DNA of 64,000 nucleotides from Paenibacillus sp. VTT E-133291 (GTDB lineage: Bacteria; Bacillota; Bacilli; Paenibacillales; Paenibacillaceae): NCBI RefSeq assembly GCF_002264395.1, contig NZ_NFVA01000022.1, positions 1-64,000 of the forward strand. Reading direction: 5' to 3'. A model generated the notes under the pieces. The model ran no database searches. It was not told where the DNA came from and saw nothing but the letters and a program-made list of their open reading frames with translations. Positions 8,684-18,655 of this stretch are shown here, piece after piece (the first letter of the stretch is position 1; the number at the start of each line of letters is the position of its first letter). Position numbers and translations under genes: made by a program.

Positions 8684-9616
8684 ATGATTAACAAACCGGA
8701 ATTGCTGGCGACAGCAGCATCTTTAGAGGAAGCTGCTGCTTTGCTGGATGCCGGAGCAGATGCATTGCTCATCGGGGATGACCGTTTCGGCATGCGTCTT
8801 GCCGGACATTTCTCTTTGGAGGATACAGCTGCTGTTGTAGAAATGGCACATGCGCGTGGCTGCAAAGTATATGCTGGACTAGGTGGACTCATGTCCAACC
8901 TTCTTCTGGAAGAGCTCCCTGCCTATGTGAAAGCTATAGGTGAACTTGGTGTTGACGGTGTTGAGTTCGGTGATCCTGCGGTGTTAACCACAGTGAAGAA
9001 GGAAGCACCGGGTATGAATCTGCATTGGAATGCGGAAATGACCTCTACCAATTACGCAACCGCGAATTATTGGGGGCGTAAAGGTGCTACTCGCGTCGTT
9101 CTTGCGCGTGAGCTGAATATGGATGAAATGACGGAAATGGTTCCGCTTTTAGAGGTAGAGGCACAGGTTCAGGTTCACGGCATGACCAATATATACCATT
9201 CCAAGCGTAAGCTTGTAGAAAGCTATATGTCACATCAAGGACGTCCAAGCGAGGGCGGCAGTCTTGGTAAGGAACGTGGTCTATTTTTGATCGAGGCAGA
9301 ACGAGATGACCAAAAGTTCCCGATCTATGAAGACGAGAACGGTACACATATTATGAGTTCGGAAGATATTTGTATTTTGGAGGATCTTCATATTCTTATG
9401 GCTGCAGGCGTGCAGAGCTTTAAGATTGAAGGATTGTTGAAATCAACAGCGTATAATGTGGCGGTTGTTAAGACTTATCGCAAAGCTATTGATCTTTATG
9501 CAGCTGATCCAGAAGCTTATTCTTTCCAAGAGGATTGGATGGAAGCTATCAGAACGCTGCAGGATCCAGAACGGGAGCTAAGCTTCGGATTTTTCTATAA
9601 AGAGCAAGTATATTAA
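8684..9616 (+). CDS. U32-family protein, tRNA wobble uridine hydroxylation (YrrN/TrhP1-like)
   Basis: Peptidase-U32-family protein of 310 residues. B. subtilis homologues YrrN and YrrO (TrhP1/TrhP2) act together in prephenate-dependent 5-hydroxylation of wobble uridine in tRNA. The TIM-barrel-like opening PELLATAASLEEAAALLDAGADALLIG and the later QSFKIEGLLKS motif are visible. Unlike its neighbour it lacks the cysteine cluster (HGMTNIYHSKRKL in place of HGAMCSSYSGRC), as expected for the smaller partner. The AGTAGGAGG ribosome site fits the ATG at 8684. The next gene follows at 9714. Confidence 0.85.
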   Translation: MINKPELLATAASLEEAAALLDAGADALLIGDDRFGMRLAGHFSLEDTAAVVEMAHARGCKVYAGLGGLMSNLLLEELPAYVKAIGELGVDGVEFGDPAVLTTVKKEAPGMNLHWNAEMTSTNYATANYWGRKGATRVVLARELNMDEMTEMVPLLEVEAQVQVHGMTNIYHSKRKLVESYMSHQGRPSEGGSLGKERGLFLIEAERDDQKFPIYEDENGTHIMSSEDICILEDLHILMAAGVQSFKIEGLLKSTAYNVAVVKTYRKAIDLYAADPEAYSFQEDWMEAIRTLQDPERELSFGFFYKEQVY

Positions 9617-9713
9617 GTTTAATTTAATGAGAGTTTTTTAGATCCCCGCAAAGACTAGGTGCAGTAATCATGCATAGACATCACTTTGTGGGGCGATGGA
9701 GGGGAGAACAGGA

Positions 9714-11045
9714 ATGGGAACCATGACAAAGCCGCAATACAAGGGCAAACGATACCGTCTGGATAAACCGGAGCTCCTAGCTCCGGCCGGTAATTTGGAA
9801 AAATTAAAATTCGCAGTACACTATGGTGCGGATGCTGTTTATATCGGAGGGCAGAAATACGGCTTGCGTTCAGGAGCAGACAATTTCAGCTTTGAGGAAA
9901 TGCGTGAAGGTGTTGAATTCGCCAAGAAATACGGCGCTAAGGTATTTGTTGCAACGAACATCTATGCTCACAATGAAGATGTCGCAGGGATTGAAGAATA
10001 TCTGCGTAACTTATATGAAGTTGGTATTGCTGCTATTATCGTTGCTGATCCGGTCATTGTAGATACAGCACGCCGTTTAGTACCTGGATTAGAGGTACAT
10101 TTGAGTACTCAGCAGTCTACACTAAACTGGCAAGCGGTATCCTTCTGGAAAGAAGAGGGTCTGCCACGTGTCGTACTCGGACGTGAGACAAGCCTGGAAG
10201 AAATCGCTGAGATTAAGAAGCATGTTGATATTGAAATCGAAAGCTTCATCCATGGAGCGATGTGCTCTTCATACTCAGGAAGATGCGTATTATCCAATCA
10301 CTTTACAGACCGTGACTCCAATCGGGGAGGCTGCTGCCAGTCTTGCCGCTGGAAATATGATCTGTTCGAGGATGCGCGGCCTGAGGACACTTGGGTGTCT
10401 GAAGAAGATCAAGCTGAAGCACAATCTCCGGCACCTATGCTTCCAGGTGTAACTCAGATTCCACTGCATCAGCAAGGAGATAATCCTTTCTCTATGGGAT
10501 CTAAGGATTTGTGCATGCTGGAAAGTATCCCTGAACTTATTGAAGTAGGTATCGATAGCTTCAAGATCGAGGGACGGATGAAATCGATTCACTATGTAGC
10601 CACTGTCGTTAACGCTTATCGTAAAGCTATTGATGCCTACATGGCTGATCCTGAAGGATACGAGTTGAAGCAAGAGTGGTTGGATGAGCTGAACAAAGCG
10701 GCGAACCGTCCGCTTAACACAGGATTCTTCTACGATACTCCGGATCATGAAGATCATATCTATGAGCCTGAAGAAAAAGCGGCTCCTTATGATTTTGCCG
10801 GACTTGTACTGGAATACGATGATGAGAGTGGAATGGCGCTAATTCAACAACGTAATCACTTCAAGCCTGGTCAGGAAGTTGAATTCTTCGGACCCAATGA
10901 TACATTCTTTAAGCAGACTGTAGCGGAATTGTGGGATGAAGCAGGCAACCCGCTTGACGCAGCCCGTCATCCTCTGCAGCGTGTTCGCATGAAGGTAGAT
11001 CAGCCCGTAGCATACTTTGATATGATGCGTAAGAAAAAATCTTGA
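9714..11045 (+). CDS. U32-family protein, tRNA wobble uridine hydroxylation (YrrO/TrhP2-like)
   Basis: Larger U32 partner of about 443 residues. It shows KPELLAPAGNLEKLKFAV, then the U32 signature IESFIHGAMCSSYSGRC, a cysteine cluster GGCCQSCRW that probably binds an iron-sulfur centre, and DSFKIEGRMKS. The C-terminal domain is a beta-rich U32 extension. The ATG at 9714 follows GGAGGGGAG. An ATG at 9723 is also possible, and the open frame starts at 9696 without a separate ribosome site. It ends before a terminator at 11052. Confidence 0.87.
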   Translation: MGTMTKPQYKGKRYRLDKPELLAPAGNLEKLKFAVHYGADAVYIGGQKYGLRSGADNFSFEEMREGVEFAKKYGAKVFVATNIYAHNEDVAGIEEYLRNLYEVGIAAIIVADPVIVDTARRLVPGLEVHLSTQQSTLNWQAVSFWKEEGLPRVVLGRETSLEEIAEIKKHVDIEIESFIHGAMCSSYSGRCVLSNHFTDRDSNRGGCCQSCRWKYDLFEDARPEDTWVSEEDQAEAQSPAPMLPGVTQIPLHQQGDNPFSMGSKDLCMLESIPELIEVGIDSFKIEGRMKSIHYVATVVNAYRKAIDAYMADPEGYELKQEWLDELNKAANRPLNTGFFYDTPDHEDHIYEPEEKAAPYDFAGLVLEYDDESGMALIQQRNHFKPGQEVEFFGPNDTFFKQTVAELWDEAGNPLDAARHPLQRVRMKVDQPVAYFDMMRKKKS

Positions 11046-11051
11046 TAAGAT

Positions 11052-11089
11052 ACAGGGATGTTCTTTGCAAAAAGGGCATCCCTGTTTTT
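11052..11089 (+). terminator. Terminator after the U32 pair
   Basis: Stem ACAGGGATG/CATCCCTGT (11052-11060 and 11077-11085) followed by TTTTC. It closes the housekeeping block. Confidence 0.85.
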
Positions 11090-11092
11090 CTT

Positions 11093-11121
11093 TTGACAAA
11101 GCTAACAATAAGTTATATATA
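11093..11121 (+). promoter_or_regulatory. Promoter in front of the first chemoreceptor gene
   Basis: TTGACA at 11093-11098, 17-base spacer, TATATA at 11116-11121. The -35 box lies in the tail of the preceding terminator. It is about 240 bases before the chemoreceptor, leaving a long leader that contains a shared locus element (11127-11137) and a cre-like site (11258-11271). A second -10-like TATAAT at 11250-11255 has no good -35. Confidence 0.6.
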
Positions 11122-11126
11122 TTAGT

Positions 11127-11137
11127 AACTAACAAAT
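11127..11137 (-). promoter_or_regulatory. Shared mannan-locus element, copy before chemoreceptor 1
   Basis: Read on the minus strand this is ATTTGTTAGTT, identical over 11 bases to 22413-22423 between the GH113 and response-regulator genes. It lies just downstream of the promoter at 11093-11121. Related copies are at 13646 and 23628. Confidence 0.45.
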
Positions 11138-11257
11138 AAATCCAAGCAGGAGGGTAGAACGAAGGGAGTTTTTTTGTCGAAACATACATAGGTTAAAAGT
11201 TATAAAAAAAGTATAGTAAAGCTAAGAAAAAAGGCCTAATAAACCGATATATAATAT

Positions 11258-11271
11258 AGTTAGCGCTTTCA
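11258..11271 (-). promoter_or_regulatory. cre-like operator before chemoreceptor 1
   Basis: On the minus strand TGAAAGCGCTAACT fits the cre consensus TGWAARCGNTWNCW fully. It follows a TATAAT at 11250-11255 and would cover its start point. Either CcpA or the local LacI-family regulator (16960) could bind. Confidence 0.5.
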
Positions 11272-11363
11272 TATGTCCTCTAATATTAGCGGGTAGATGA
11301 TCATGATGGGGATCCTGATCAAGATAGTATTAGTGAATAGCATAAAGAGAGAAGGTTAGAGAG

Positions 11364-13541
11364 ATGAAGAAGAACAATAAAAAATCTGTAAATGCACAGG
11401 GCAATGAAGTAGGCAAAGGAAAGACATCAAAGTTAGAGGCTAAGAAAATGATGTTGGGTTGGGGAAGCCAAATCAAGAGAGTTAATCCTATCCAATCCGT
11501 AGGAGTGAAGTTATTTCTAATATTCCTATGTTCCACTGTAATTGTAGTTATGTCACTTGGACTTATATCTTATTCGAAGGCGAAAACAACGATAAAGAAT
11601 AATGTATCCGAAGCCTATCGTCAGACTATTATCCAGACTGCTGAGAAGCTGGATATTACCTTGAAACAGTATGAGAACTTGGCATTACAGCTTTATTTTG
11701 ATGCGCAAATGCAAACAGATCTGAAGGCTTTGTCTACTGCACAAACAGCTTACGAGAAATTTGAAGCAACAAGTGCAATAAGTAAGAAATTGTCCAGTCA
11801 GACGACAACTGATTCTAATATTATCAGTGTCTCTTTGATTCCAGAGACACCTGAGCAGGATATCGTTACTAGTGGTAGTGCTGGCATTAGTCTTGACGGA
11901 TTACGTGAACAAGAATGGTACAAGAAGATTGTAGCCGACACCAAAGAGTATAATTCATATTATTCGGACGGTGACAAAGGCGGCGCGAAGAATATTTGGT
12001 TCTCCACTTCTATTCAAGGAAATGAAGATACGGAGATTGCTATGGTAAGATCCCTTAAAAATTTGGGATCAGAAAAAGGATACATAATCATGCTTGTGTT
12101 GAAAAACACACTGCTGGAGGAATCTTTTGCAAGTGTAAAGCTGGGAGATGGCTCCCGTATTCAATTAGTATCTCCTGAAGGTACAGTTGTAGCTTCTTCT
12201 AATTCGGTAGACGATGGGAAGCCATCGGAGTTTTCTTTTATTAAAGAGAGTAAGAAAAATAACAGTAGCCTAGAAGCTAAAGATCCAAATGGAAAAGAAA
12301 TTCTGGCAGTCTTTAATCCGATGATACGGGCGGATTGGAAGCTATCAGGCGTAGTGCCTACAGACGAGTTAGTGAAGGAAGCCCGTCCGATTCTGTTGAC
12401 GACGTTCATTACGGCTGCTGGTGCGGCACTGCTTGCAATATTGATCGGGATTTGGATGGTTCGTATGATTGCTCAGCCTCTGGCACGATTGAAGAATCTT
12501 ATGGTTCAAGGTGCAAGCGGGGATTTGAGTGTACGTACAGAATATGTGTCTAAGGATGAGATTGGACAACTTTCAGCCTCCTTTAACTTGATGATGGAGC
12601 GTATTACTGAGCTTGTATCGCAAACTAGAGAAACTGCTCGAGATGTGCTAGAGACCGCTGGCGAGCTTGGAGAAGCTTCGCGTAAGACGGCTATATCCGC
12701 GAAGGAGATAGCAGCCGCTACGGAAGAAATCGCTGGAGGAGCAGGCAGTCTGGCACTTGAAGCTGAACGTGGTAATGAGCTTACAGACGTGATAGCTACG
12801 CAAATGCAGACCGTGATTAATGCCAACAGTGAGATGGATGAGGCCGCACGCGGGGTTGGAGAAGCCAGCGCTCAAGGTGCCAAGCAATTAACGGATTTAC
12901 TGGAACAGACTAGCCGTACTGGGGAAAAGACAGGTGCGCTTGTAGAACGTGTTAACAATTTGAAAGAAACAGTATTCTCTGTGATTAAGGTGCTGGATGT
13001 GATGAAGAGTATCACACAGCAGACGAATATTTTGTCATTAAATGCGACGATAGAAGCTGCACGTGCAGGCGAAGCTGGCAAGGGCTTTATGGTGGTAGCC
13101 GGTGAGGTAAGACAGCTTGCCGACCAATCGAAGCAGTCTATTGCTCTAGTAGCCGGAATCACCGACAAGATCATAACGGAAATGAACGAAACGGAAGCTG
13201 TATTATCTGAAGTGGCTCCTCTCTTTAAAGAGCAAATAAGCTCAGTGAAGAACACGAGCGATATCTTTGTATCGGTAAAAGGACAGATGGATGAGTTCAT
13301 TACTAGTCTGGAATCGGTGACAACAGCGATCAGTAGCTTGAATCATTCACAGGTTGTATTGTCGGAAGCAATGGGTAACGTAAGTGCTGTAGCTGAGCAA
13401 TCATCAGCGACTTCCGAAGAAGTGGCTTCACTCAGTAATGAACAGCAAAGTGTAAGTGATCAACTTGTTTCATTGTCAGGTAAGCTGGAAAGTGCTTCAG
13501 GACAGTTAAAGGATAAATTGTCATTATTCACGATAAAATAA
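11364..13541 (+). CDS. Methyl-accepting chemotaxis protein 1 (dCache-type)
   Basis: Transmembrane chemoreceptor of 725 residues. It has a long basic cytoplasmic lead (1-47), membrane segment about 48-69, an extracellular dCache-like sensor domain, a second membrane segment about 343-368, a HAMP linker, and a cytoplasmic signalling coil with the conserved hairpin tip [20 protein letters not shown] near residues 553-572. It signals to CheA/CheW, which are not in the window. A paralogue with the same layout is at 29781-31853 on the far side of the mannan genes, which suggests taxis towards mannan-derived sugars. A cre-like site and the shared locus element precede it. A terminator follows. Confidence 0.93.
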   Translation: MKKNNKKSVNAQGNEVGKGKTSKLEAKKMMLGWGSQIKRVNPIQSVGVKLFLIFLCSTVIVVMSLGLISYSKAKTTIKNNVSEAYRQTIIQTAEKLDITLKQYENLALQLYFDAQMQTDLKALSTAQTAYEKFEATSAISKKLSSQTTTDSNIISVSLIPETPEQDIVTSGSAGISLDGLREQEWYKKIVADTKEYNSYYSDGDKGGAKNIWFSTSIQGNEDTEIAMVRSLKNLGSEKGYIIMLVLKNTLLEESFASVKLGDGSRIQLVSPEGTVVASSNSVDDGKPSEFSFIKESKKNNSSLEAKDPNGKEILAVFNPMIRADWKLSGVVPTDELVKEARPILLTTFITAAGAALLAILIGIWMVRMIAQPLARLKNLMVQGASGDLSVRTEYVSKDEIGQLSASFNLMMERITELVSQTRETARDVLETAGELGEASRKTAISAKEIAAATEEIAGGAGSLALEAERGNELTDVIATQMQTVINANSEMDEAARGVGEASAQGAKQLTDLLEQTSRTGEKTGALVERVNNLKETVFSVIKVLDVMKSITQQTNILSLNATIEAARAGEAGKGFMVVAGEVRQLADQSKQSIALVAGITDKIITEMNETEAVLSEVAPLFKEQISSVKNTSDIFVSVKGQMDEFITSLESVTTAISSLNHSQVVLSEAMGNVSAVAEQSSATSEEVASLSNEQQSVSDQLVSLSGKLESASGQLKDKLSLFTIK

Positions 13542-13575
13542 CTGGATCTAACTAATTTTTTTATGATTTACATAA

Positions 13576-13610
13576 CAAAACCGCTTCTTCGTTATGAGGA
13601 AGCGGTTTTG
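13576..13610 (+). terminator. Terminator after chemoreceptor 1
   Basis: Stem CAAAACCGCTTC/GAAGCGGTTTTG, with the T-rich 3' arm followed by TTATTG. The symmetric A/T ends make it able to work in both directions. Confidence 0.85.
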
Positions 13611-13613
13611 TTA

Positions 13614-13642
13614 TTGTGTAAAGAAGGACTTCCCCGTATAAT
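13614..13642 (+). promoter_or_regulatory. Promoter of the kinase operon
   Basis: TTGTGT at 13614-13619, 17-base spacer, TATAAT at 13637-13642. The -35 is weak, as expected for an activator-dependent promoter. Confidence 0.5.
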
Positions 13643-13645
13643 AAT

Positions 13646-13668
13646 TTTGTTAGGTAAATAATAATAAC
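13646..13668 (+). promoter_or_regulatory. Shared mannan-locus element, copy before the kinase
   Basis: TTTGTTAG at 13646-13653 followed by AATAATAAC at 13660-13668. The same pair of words in the same order occurs in the GH113/regulator gap (TTTGTTAG 22414-22421, ATAATAAC 22425-22432). It lies at about +1 to +20 of the proposed kinase promoter. Confidence 0.45.
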
Positions 13669-13703
13669 AAGTTAGGTAAAAAAGGGTTAAGGAGAAGGAC
13701 CGT

Positions 13704-15584
13704 ATGAAAGGTAAACGCATCTTTAGCTGGTGGTCCGTTATCGGGGACATGAGTATGGAACGCAAGCTGCTCCTCGTCTTTTTAATAATTATTACCCTTC
13801 CGCTTACCTTCATTAGTGTGTTTACTTATAAGAGTTATTCAGAATCTATACAGGGCAACACTATTGCTTATTCTGAGAAGTTAATCGATCAAATGATGGA
13901 TGGAGTAGATGATTATATCGAAGATATGAAGCGTATTTCATCTATGCCAGCCTATGTGAACGATATTAAACAAAATTTAATTCGTTCAAACCAATACCAT
14001 GAGCAGAAAGAGATCATGGGTGGCGAATCAGGCAGTGCTACATTGTTACCCGGAGATTTTGATTTACTTTTGTCCATTCAACGGGGCATAGAAGGCAACA
14101 TTTCATTTATTAACAATATTAAACGAGGCGCGAACACGGTTTATATTTTTGACGCGTATGGAAATGGGTATTATTCTGCCAAAGATGGTGGAGTACGGCT
14201 CGACCTCGATCAAAGCTATAAGTATTGGAGTCAGCAGACGAAGGATTCCAGCGGAGAGGCACTTTTGTTTGGTACCCAATCATTTACGAGTAATTTGCAG
14301 AGCACTCGATATGCTTTTACCGTTGTTCGCAAAATCGTGGATGGTTTGTTAAATCCGATTGGGCTTATCGCGGTTGAAGCGAATATTAGCAATTTGGAGA
14401 ATCGGGTTACGGAGCTGGATAAAGTAACGCATGGCAAATCTCTGATTGTTGATGAGATGGGGATGGTCGTGTACAACAGTGACAAAAAGCTTCTTGCCAC
14501 GGATGTATCTGATTCAGAGCTATTCAAAAGGGCCGATGGGAAATCCGGAAGTTTCTATGATACAGTCAACGGAAAAGAATTTCTGAATATTTACTCAAGC
14601 TCTAGCAAGACCAATTGGAAGGCCATTATCTCTATTCCTGTGGATGTTCTGATGCGGGATGTGAAGGTAACCCGTAATGCAACGCTCGTTGCTACACTAA
14701 GTATCATTGTACTGGCGTTAATTATCTCCATTATCCTTTCCTTTGCACTCACTAAATCACTATCGCAGATGATTCAACTGATGAAAAAGGTTCAGGGCGG
14801 CGATCTAGAGGTGATGTTTAGGGTTAGACGGCGTGACGAGATTGGTCTGCTCGGGCATCAGTTTAATCGAATGCTGGCTCGGATCAGGCAGTTAATTCAG
14901 GATATCTACCGAATTGAAGAGCAGAAGAAGGAAGCGGAGCTTCATGCTCTGCAGAGTCAGATTAATCCTCATTTTATCTATAATACACTGGAGTCGATCC
15001 GAATGACCGCTGAGCTCAATGATGATATTGAAGCTGCGGATATGATCTCAATTTTAGGTAAACTGCTACGGTATAGTACAAGTGATTTGAGCGGCAAAAC
15101 GACAATGAAGCAAGAGCTTGGATATGTACGGAATTATGTTGAGCTGCTGAACTGTCGTTACCCTAATCGTTTCGTACTCGAAATCGACGTGCCGAAGGAG
15201 CTAGATAATTACTCTATTATCAAGCTGGTCTTCCAGCCGATCATAGAGAATGCTGCTTATCATGGCTTGGATGATAATAAACCACAAATGAATTTAAGTA
15301 TCCGTTGTGAGATGACTGAGCAAATGCTGTTCTTTCATATTAAAGACGATGGCTGTGGAATGGATAAGATCACTTTGGAGAGATTGAACGCTGGGCTGCA
15401 GAAAGAAAGTCCTCCTAAGAAAAGTATCAATGGGGGGATTGGTATGAAAAATATACAGCAGCGAGTGCGTCTTCATTATGGAGCGGCTTTTGGAATTGAG
15501 GTATTTAGTGAGCTTGGACAAGGGACGGATGTTATTTTGTCGCTGCCGTTGCTGGAACCGGAAATGATTAGATTATCTGACTGA
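13704..15584 (+). CDS. YesM-type sensor histidine kinase
   Basis: Membrane histidine kinase of the LytS/YesM class (626 residues). It has membrane segment 1 near 20-42, a large extracellular sensor region, membrane segment 2 near 325-350, a HAMP linker, then the His_kinase domain with QSQINPHFIYNTLES (His423) and an HATPase domain with QPIIENAAYHGL (N box), DDGCGMD and GGIGMKNIQQR. Its phosphate acceptor is probably the YesN-type regulator at 22640, since no regulator lies next to it. The lipoprotein gene 15604 follows after 19 bases, so the two are co-transcribed. The ribosome site AAGGAGAAGG precedes the ATG. Confidence 0.93.
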   Translation: MKGKRIFSWWSVIGDMSMERKLLLVFLIIITLPLTFISVFTYKSYSESIQGNTIAYSEKLIDQMMDGVDDYIEDMKRISSMPAYVNDIKQNLIRSNQYHEQKEIMGGESGSATLLPGDFDLLLSIQRGIEGNISFINNIKRGANTVYIFDAYGNGYYSAKDGGVRLDLDQSYKYWSQQTKDSSGEALLFGTQSFTSNLQSTRYAFTVVRKIVDGLLNPIGLIAVEANISNLENRVTELDKVTHGKSLIVDEMGMVVYNSDKKLLATDVSDSELFKRADGKSGSFYDTVNGKEFLNIYSSSSKTNWKAIISIPVDVLMRDVKVTRNATLVATLSIIVLALIISIILSFALTKSLSQMIQLMKKVQGGDLEVMFRVRRRDEIGLLGHQFNRMLARIRQLIQDIYRIEEQKKEAELHALQSQINPHFIYNTLESIRMTAELNDDIEAADMISILGKLLRYSTSDLSGKTTMKQELGYVRNYVELLNCRYPNRFVLEIDVPKELDNYSIIKLVFQPIIENAAYHGLDDNKPQMNLSIRCEMTEQMLFFHIKDDGCGMDKITLERLNAGLQKESPPKKSINGGIGMKNIQQRVRLHYGAAFGIEVFSELGQGTDVILSLPLLEPEMIRLSD

Positions 15585-15603
15585 AATAAGAGGAGGCTGT
15601 CCG

Positions 15604-16914
15604 TTGATGGGGATGAGATTACACTGGACTACGCGTACCATACTGCTGCTTCTCTTTTTGTTATCGATAAGTGGCTGTGAGAACAACACCAAGCAGACGG
15701 AATCAACAGTGCCTCCAGTTGGAGATGAGGGGAAGTCTGACTTATCCGGCACCATAGTCATGATGACCAATCGAATAGATCTGATTGAGAACGGAACCTT
15801 TCAAGGGTACGCGGATCAATTCAAGCAAAAGTACCCCGAAGCGAATGTTGAATTTGAAGGTTTATCCAATTACGCAACGGACATTCTGGTAAGACTATCC
15901 ACCAAGGACGCCGGAGATGTACTTTTGCTTCCTGTGAATCTTCCATCAAAGGAACTGGATTATTTTTTTGAACCGTTGGATGAAGAAACTTCGGCTAGTG
16001 AGCGCTTCACTTCTTATGCTACTTATGATGGTAAGCGATATGGGCTATCTACGGGAACTACCACGGTAGGGATTGTCTATAATAAAAGATCCTTCGAAAA
16101 AGCAGGAATTACCGCGGTTCCACAGACACTGGATCAATTCTACGAAGCTTGCGCTAAATTAAAAGAGGCTGGAATTATCCCGCTGTATATGAATTATGGA
16201 GCCGTCTGGCCACTGCGTGAATGGGGAAATAGTCTGGTCAATTATATGACAGGTAACCCTGAGTATCTAAATAATATGGTAAATGAGGATAGTCCATGGC
16301 AGCTTGATAATGAGTGGGGGAAATCCATTTCCATTGCTCGAACCTTAATTGCTAAAGGTTATGTAGAGCATGAACTTTTCTCGAACAATTGGGAGATCTC
16401 TAAGACTAGACTCGCTAAAGGTCAAGCTGGCATGTATTTACTTGGAAATTGGGCGGTTGGTCAAGTGCTTGATATGGGGGCTTCACCAGATGATATCGGA
16501 TTCTTCCCTTTTCCTTATGATAATAGTAGTACTCACTATGCGCCGATCAATCCAGACTGGTTCGTGGGTGTTAGCAAATACAGTAAGAATAAAGAGCTTG
16601 CTATGGCTTGGTTGAATTTTTTTGTAAAAGAGACTTCGTATTCAGATGATTGGGGATTCCTTCCTGCTGATGGTAGTCTGAACCCTTTTATGCCGCAGTA
16701 CCGTGAATTTTTATCTTATGAACCAAAGCTGGTTTATGGCACGGTACAAAGTGATGCGTTCATCGATCTGGCGAATGGAGCTAAGCTATCCTTTTGGTCC
16801 GGGGATTATATTCAGGAGTTACTTGCTGCGCCTGATTTACAAAAGTCTTTTGACGAATTAAATGCAAAATGGACGGAAGCGCGGGCAGGTACACAGGTAA
16901 CTTCTCAGCCTTAA
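15604..16914 (+). CDS. Solute-binding lipoprotein, probable accessory sensor of the kinase
   Basis: Family-1 extracellular sugar-binding protein with a lipoprotein signal (SISGC, Cys at residue 25), so tethered outside the membrane. It is clearly paralogous to the transport binding protein at 23739 (shared GDVLLLP, FFEPL, GNWAVGQ/GSWAIGQ, WTEARA/WKAARA). No permease follows it. Instead it is in one operon with the kinase upstream and a LacI regulator downstream. I infer that it presents mannooligosaccharides to the kinase, although a role as an alternative transporter subunit is possible. Start: TTG at 15604 is 7 bases after AGGAGG; the ATG at 15607 is nearly as good. Confidence 0.85.
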   Translation: MMGMRLHWTTRTILLLLFLLSISGCENNTKQTESTVPPVGDEGKSDLSGTIVMMTNRIDLIENGTFQGYADQFKQKYPEANVEFEGLSNYATDILVRLSTKDAGDVLLLPVNLPSKELDYFFEPLDEETSASERFTSYATYDGKRYGLSTGTTTVGIVYNKRSFEKAGITAVPQTLDQFYEACAKLKEAGIIPLYMNYGAVWPLREWGNSLVNYMTGNPEYLNNMVNEDSPWQLDNEWGKSISIARTLIAKGYVEHELFSNNWEISKTRLAKGQAGMYLLGNWAVGQVLDMGASPDDIGFFPFPYDNSSTHYAPINPDWFVGVSKYSKNKELAMAWLNFFVKETSYSDDWGFLPADGSLNPFMPQYREFLSYEPKLVYGTVQSDAFIDLANGAKLSFWSGDYIQELLAAPDLQKSFDELNAKWTEARAGTQVTSQP

Positions 16915-16959
16915 CTTTAGTTCAACATTAATTTTAATACAATCTCTGGAGGGTTTAAT

Positions 16960-18024
16960 ATGGCTAAAAAAGTCACCATGCAAAAAATAGCTGATCATCT
17001 CGGTGTATCCAAATTTGTTGTCTCTAAGTCACTTTCTGGTAAAGCTGGCGTTAATGAGATGACCAGAGAACGAGTGATTCAAGCGGCTTCGCAGTTAGGC
17101 TATTTTACGCAAAAGAATGCTTTTGTCCAAGGTGTCAAGCGTACTCCTCCGGTAGGGGCCAGTGATCGGAATAAGCAATCTGTGCTTGTATTAATGCCGA
17201 ATATCCGCTCGCAAACTCAGGATTCTTTGTATTGGGGGAAAATTGTGGACGGTATTGCCCTTGCGCTGGATCAAGAAGGACTTGGAATGGTGATCATCTC
17301 TGAGAATCGTGCGGATAATTTCGTGAATATCTTGAACCCAAGCGGGATTCTTGGTTTGGTAGGTGTGGGCGAAATCTCCACTTCTTTACTACTTGAGGTG
17401 CATCGCATCGGTCTGCCGATGGTGTTGATTGACCATGAAGATCCATTAATTCCAAGTGATACTGTATTCGCGAACAATGTGGATTCCATGGCTCGACTTA
17501 CTAATCATTTGATGGGGACAGGCCATACACAAATGCATTTTATCGGGAATATTGGATTTTCACGCAGTTTCCGGGATCGGTGGATCGGCTTTCGGAGTGC
17601 GCTGGAGGAGAGTGGGATAAGACTGCCTTTGGAAGATGATGCGAATCTCTTTTTGGAAGGGGTGGAGGAAGAGGTATTCCAAGAGGATTTTAAAAATTGG
17701 GTGATGAAACGGAAAAAAGCTAAGACACTCCCCACCGCCTTGGTCTGCGCCAATGACAAAACAGCACTTACGGTCAGTGATATCCTGAAGGCAGATGGTA
17801 TTAATATTCCTGGGGATATCTCGGTCACGGGCTTTGATAATATTGAGGATGCCTCAAGAGGCGTTCCGCCGCTTACTACTGTGCATGTCCCTAAAGAAGC
17901 GATGGGCCGGGCGGCAGTGGAGAAACTGCTAAGTCGGATTGGGCACCCCTCTGCACCGCTGGAGAAAATCCTGATCGCAGCAGACATAGTGCATCGTGAT
18001 TCTGTGGATATACCGCGAGATTAG
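16960..18024 (+). CDS. LacI/GalR-family transcriptional regulator
   Basis: DNA-binding repressor of 354 residues. The N-terminal helix-turn-helix MQKIADHLGVSKFVVSKSLSG is followed by the hinge and a periplasmic-binding-protein-like effector domain (about residues 65-350) with the family motif SVTGFDNIED. It lies 45 bases after the binding-protein gene and has its own GGAGGG ribosome site. A sugar or sugar phosphate from mannan is the likely effector. The cre-like sites at 11258 and 23591 have the shape of LacI-family operators and could be its targets instead of CcpA's. Confidence 0.92.
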   Translation: MAKKVTMQKIADHLGVSKFVVSKSLSGKAGVNEMTRERVIQAASQLGYFTQKNAFVQGVKRTPPVGASDRNKQSVLVLMPNIRSQTQDSLYWGKIVDGIALALDQEGLGMVIISENRADNFVNILNPSGILGLVGVGEISTSLLLEVHRIGLPMVLIDHEDPLIPSDTVFANNVDSMARLTNHLMGTGHTQMHFIGNIGFSRSFRDRWIGFRSALEESGIRLPLEDDANLFLEGVEEEVFQEDFKNWVMKRKKAKTLPTALVCANDKTALTVSDILKADGINIPGDISVTGFDNIEDASRGVPPLTTVHVPKEAMGRAAVEKLLSRIGHPSAPLEKILIAADIVHRDSVDIPRD

Positions 18025-18089
18025 AAATTAGCCGATTAAAAATAATTGAACGCCATGAAATTATGGTTATGGTTAGGGGGAATTCAGTT

Positions 18090-18650
18090 ATGTCAGAAGC
18101 AGTTGCAATACCAAAGATTGAGGGCGAGAATATTCATCTGCGTGGTGTAGAAGAGTCCGATCTGGAGGCCTATTACAAATTTTTACTTGATGAAGAGATG
18201 GGACGTCTAACAGGGTCGCAAGGAGAAATCTCACGCGAGCAAACTGCAGCCTGGATTCGTAAGATTAGTGTTCCAGCTGAAGATCGTGTGGATCTTATGA
18301 TTATCGTCAAGGAAACGGATGAGCTCATTGGAGAAGTGGTGCTGAACGAAATGGATCCAGACAACCGTAGCGCAAACATTCGAATTGGGATTCGTAGTCA
18401 TAAACATAGAGGGAAGGGGTACGGTACTGAAGCTATGACTCTAATGCTGCGATATGGCTTTGAAGCCTTGAAGCTGCATCGTATCCATCTGGGTGTATAT
18501 CCTTTTAATCCAAGAGCGATTCATGTCTATGAGAAGCTAGGTTTCAAGCGCGATGGTGTGGAGCGGGATGCTCTTTATGTAGACGGAGAATTTCATAACA
18601 TGATTCTGATGTCTATACTGGAAGATGAATATCGGGCTTTGTACAATTAA
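18090..18650 (+). CDS. GNAT-family N-acetyltransferase (RimJ/RimL-like)
   Basis: Cytoplasmic acetyltransferase of 186 residues using acetyl-CoA, substrate unknown. It has the RimJ/RimL-like opening IHLRGVEESDLEAYYKF, the acetyl-CoA loop RSHKHRGKGYGTEAM, and the later HRIHLGVYPFNPRAIHVYEKLGF motif. The ATG at 18090 lies 9 bases after AGGGGG, so the upstream in-frame starts at 18063 and 18069 are not used. Directly after its stop begins the broken 5' end of another gene on the opposite strand, so this side of the gene is a rearrangement junction. Confidence 0.88.
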   Translation: MSEAVAIPKIEGENIHLRGVEESDLEAYYKFLLDEEMGRLTGSQGEISREQTAAWIRKISVPAEDRVDLMIIVKETDELIGEVVLNEMDPDNRSANIRIGIRSHKHRGKGYGTEAMTLMLRYGFEALKLHRIHLGVYPFNPRAIHVYEKLGFKRDGVERDALYVDGEFHNMILMSILEDEYRALYN

Positions 18651-18655
18651 AAATT

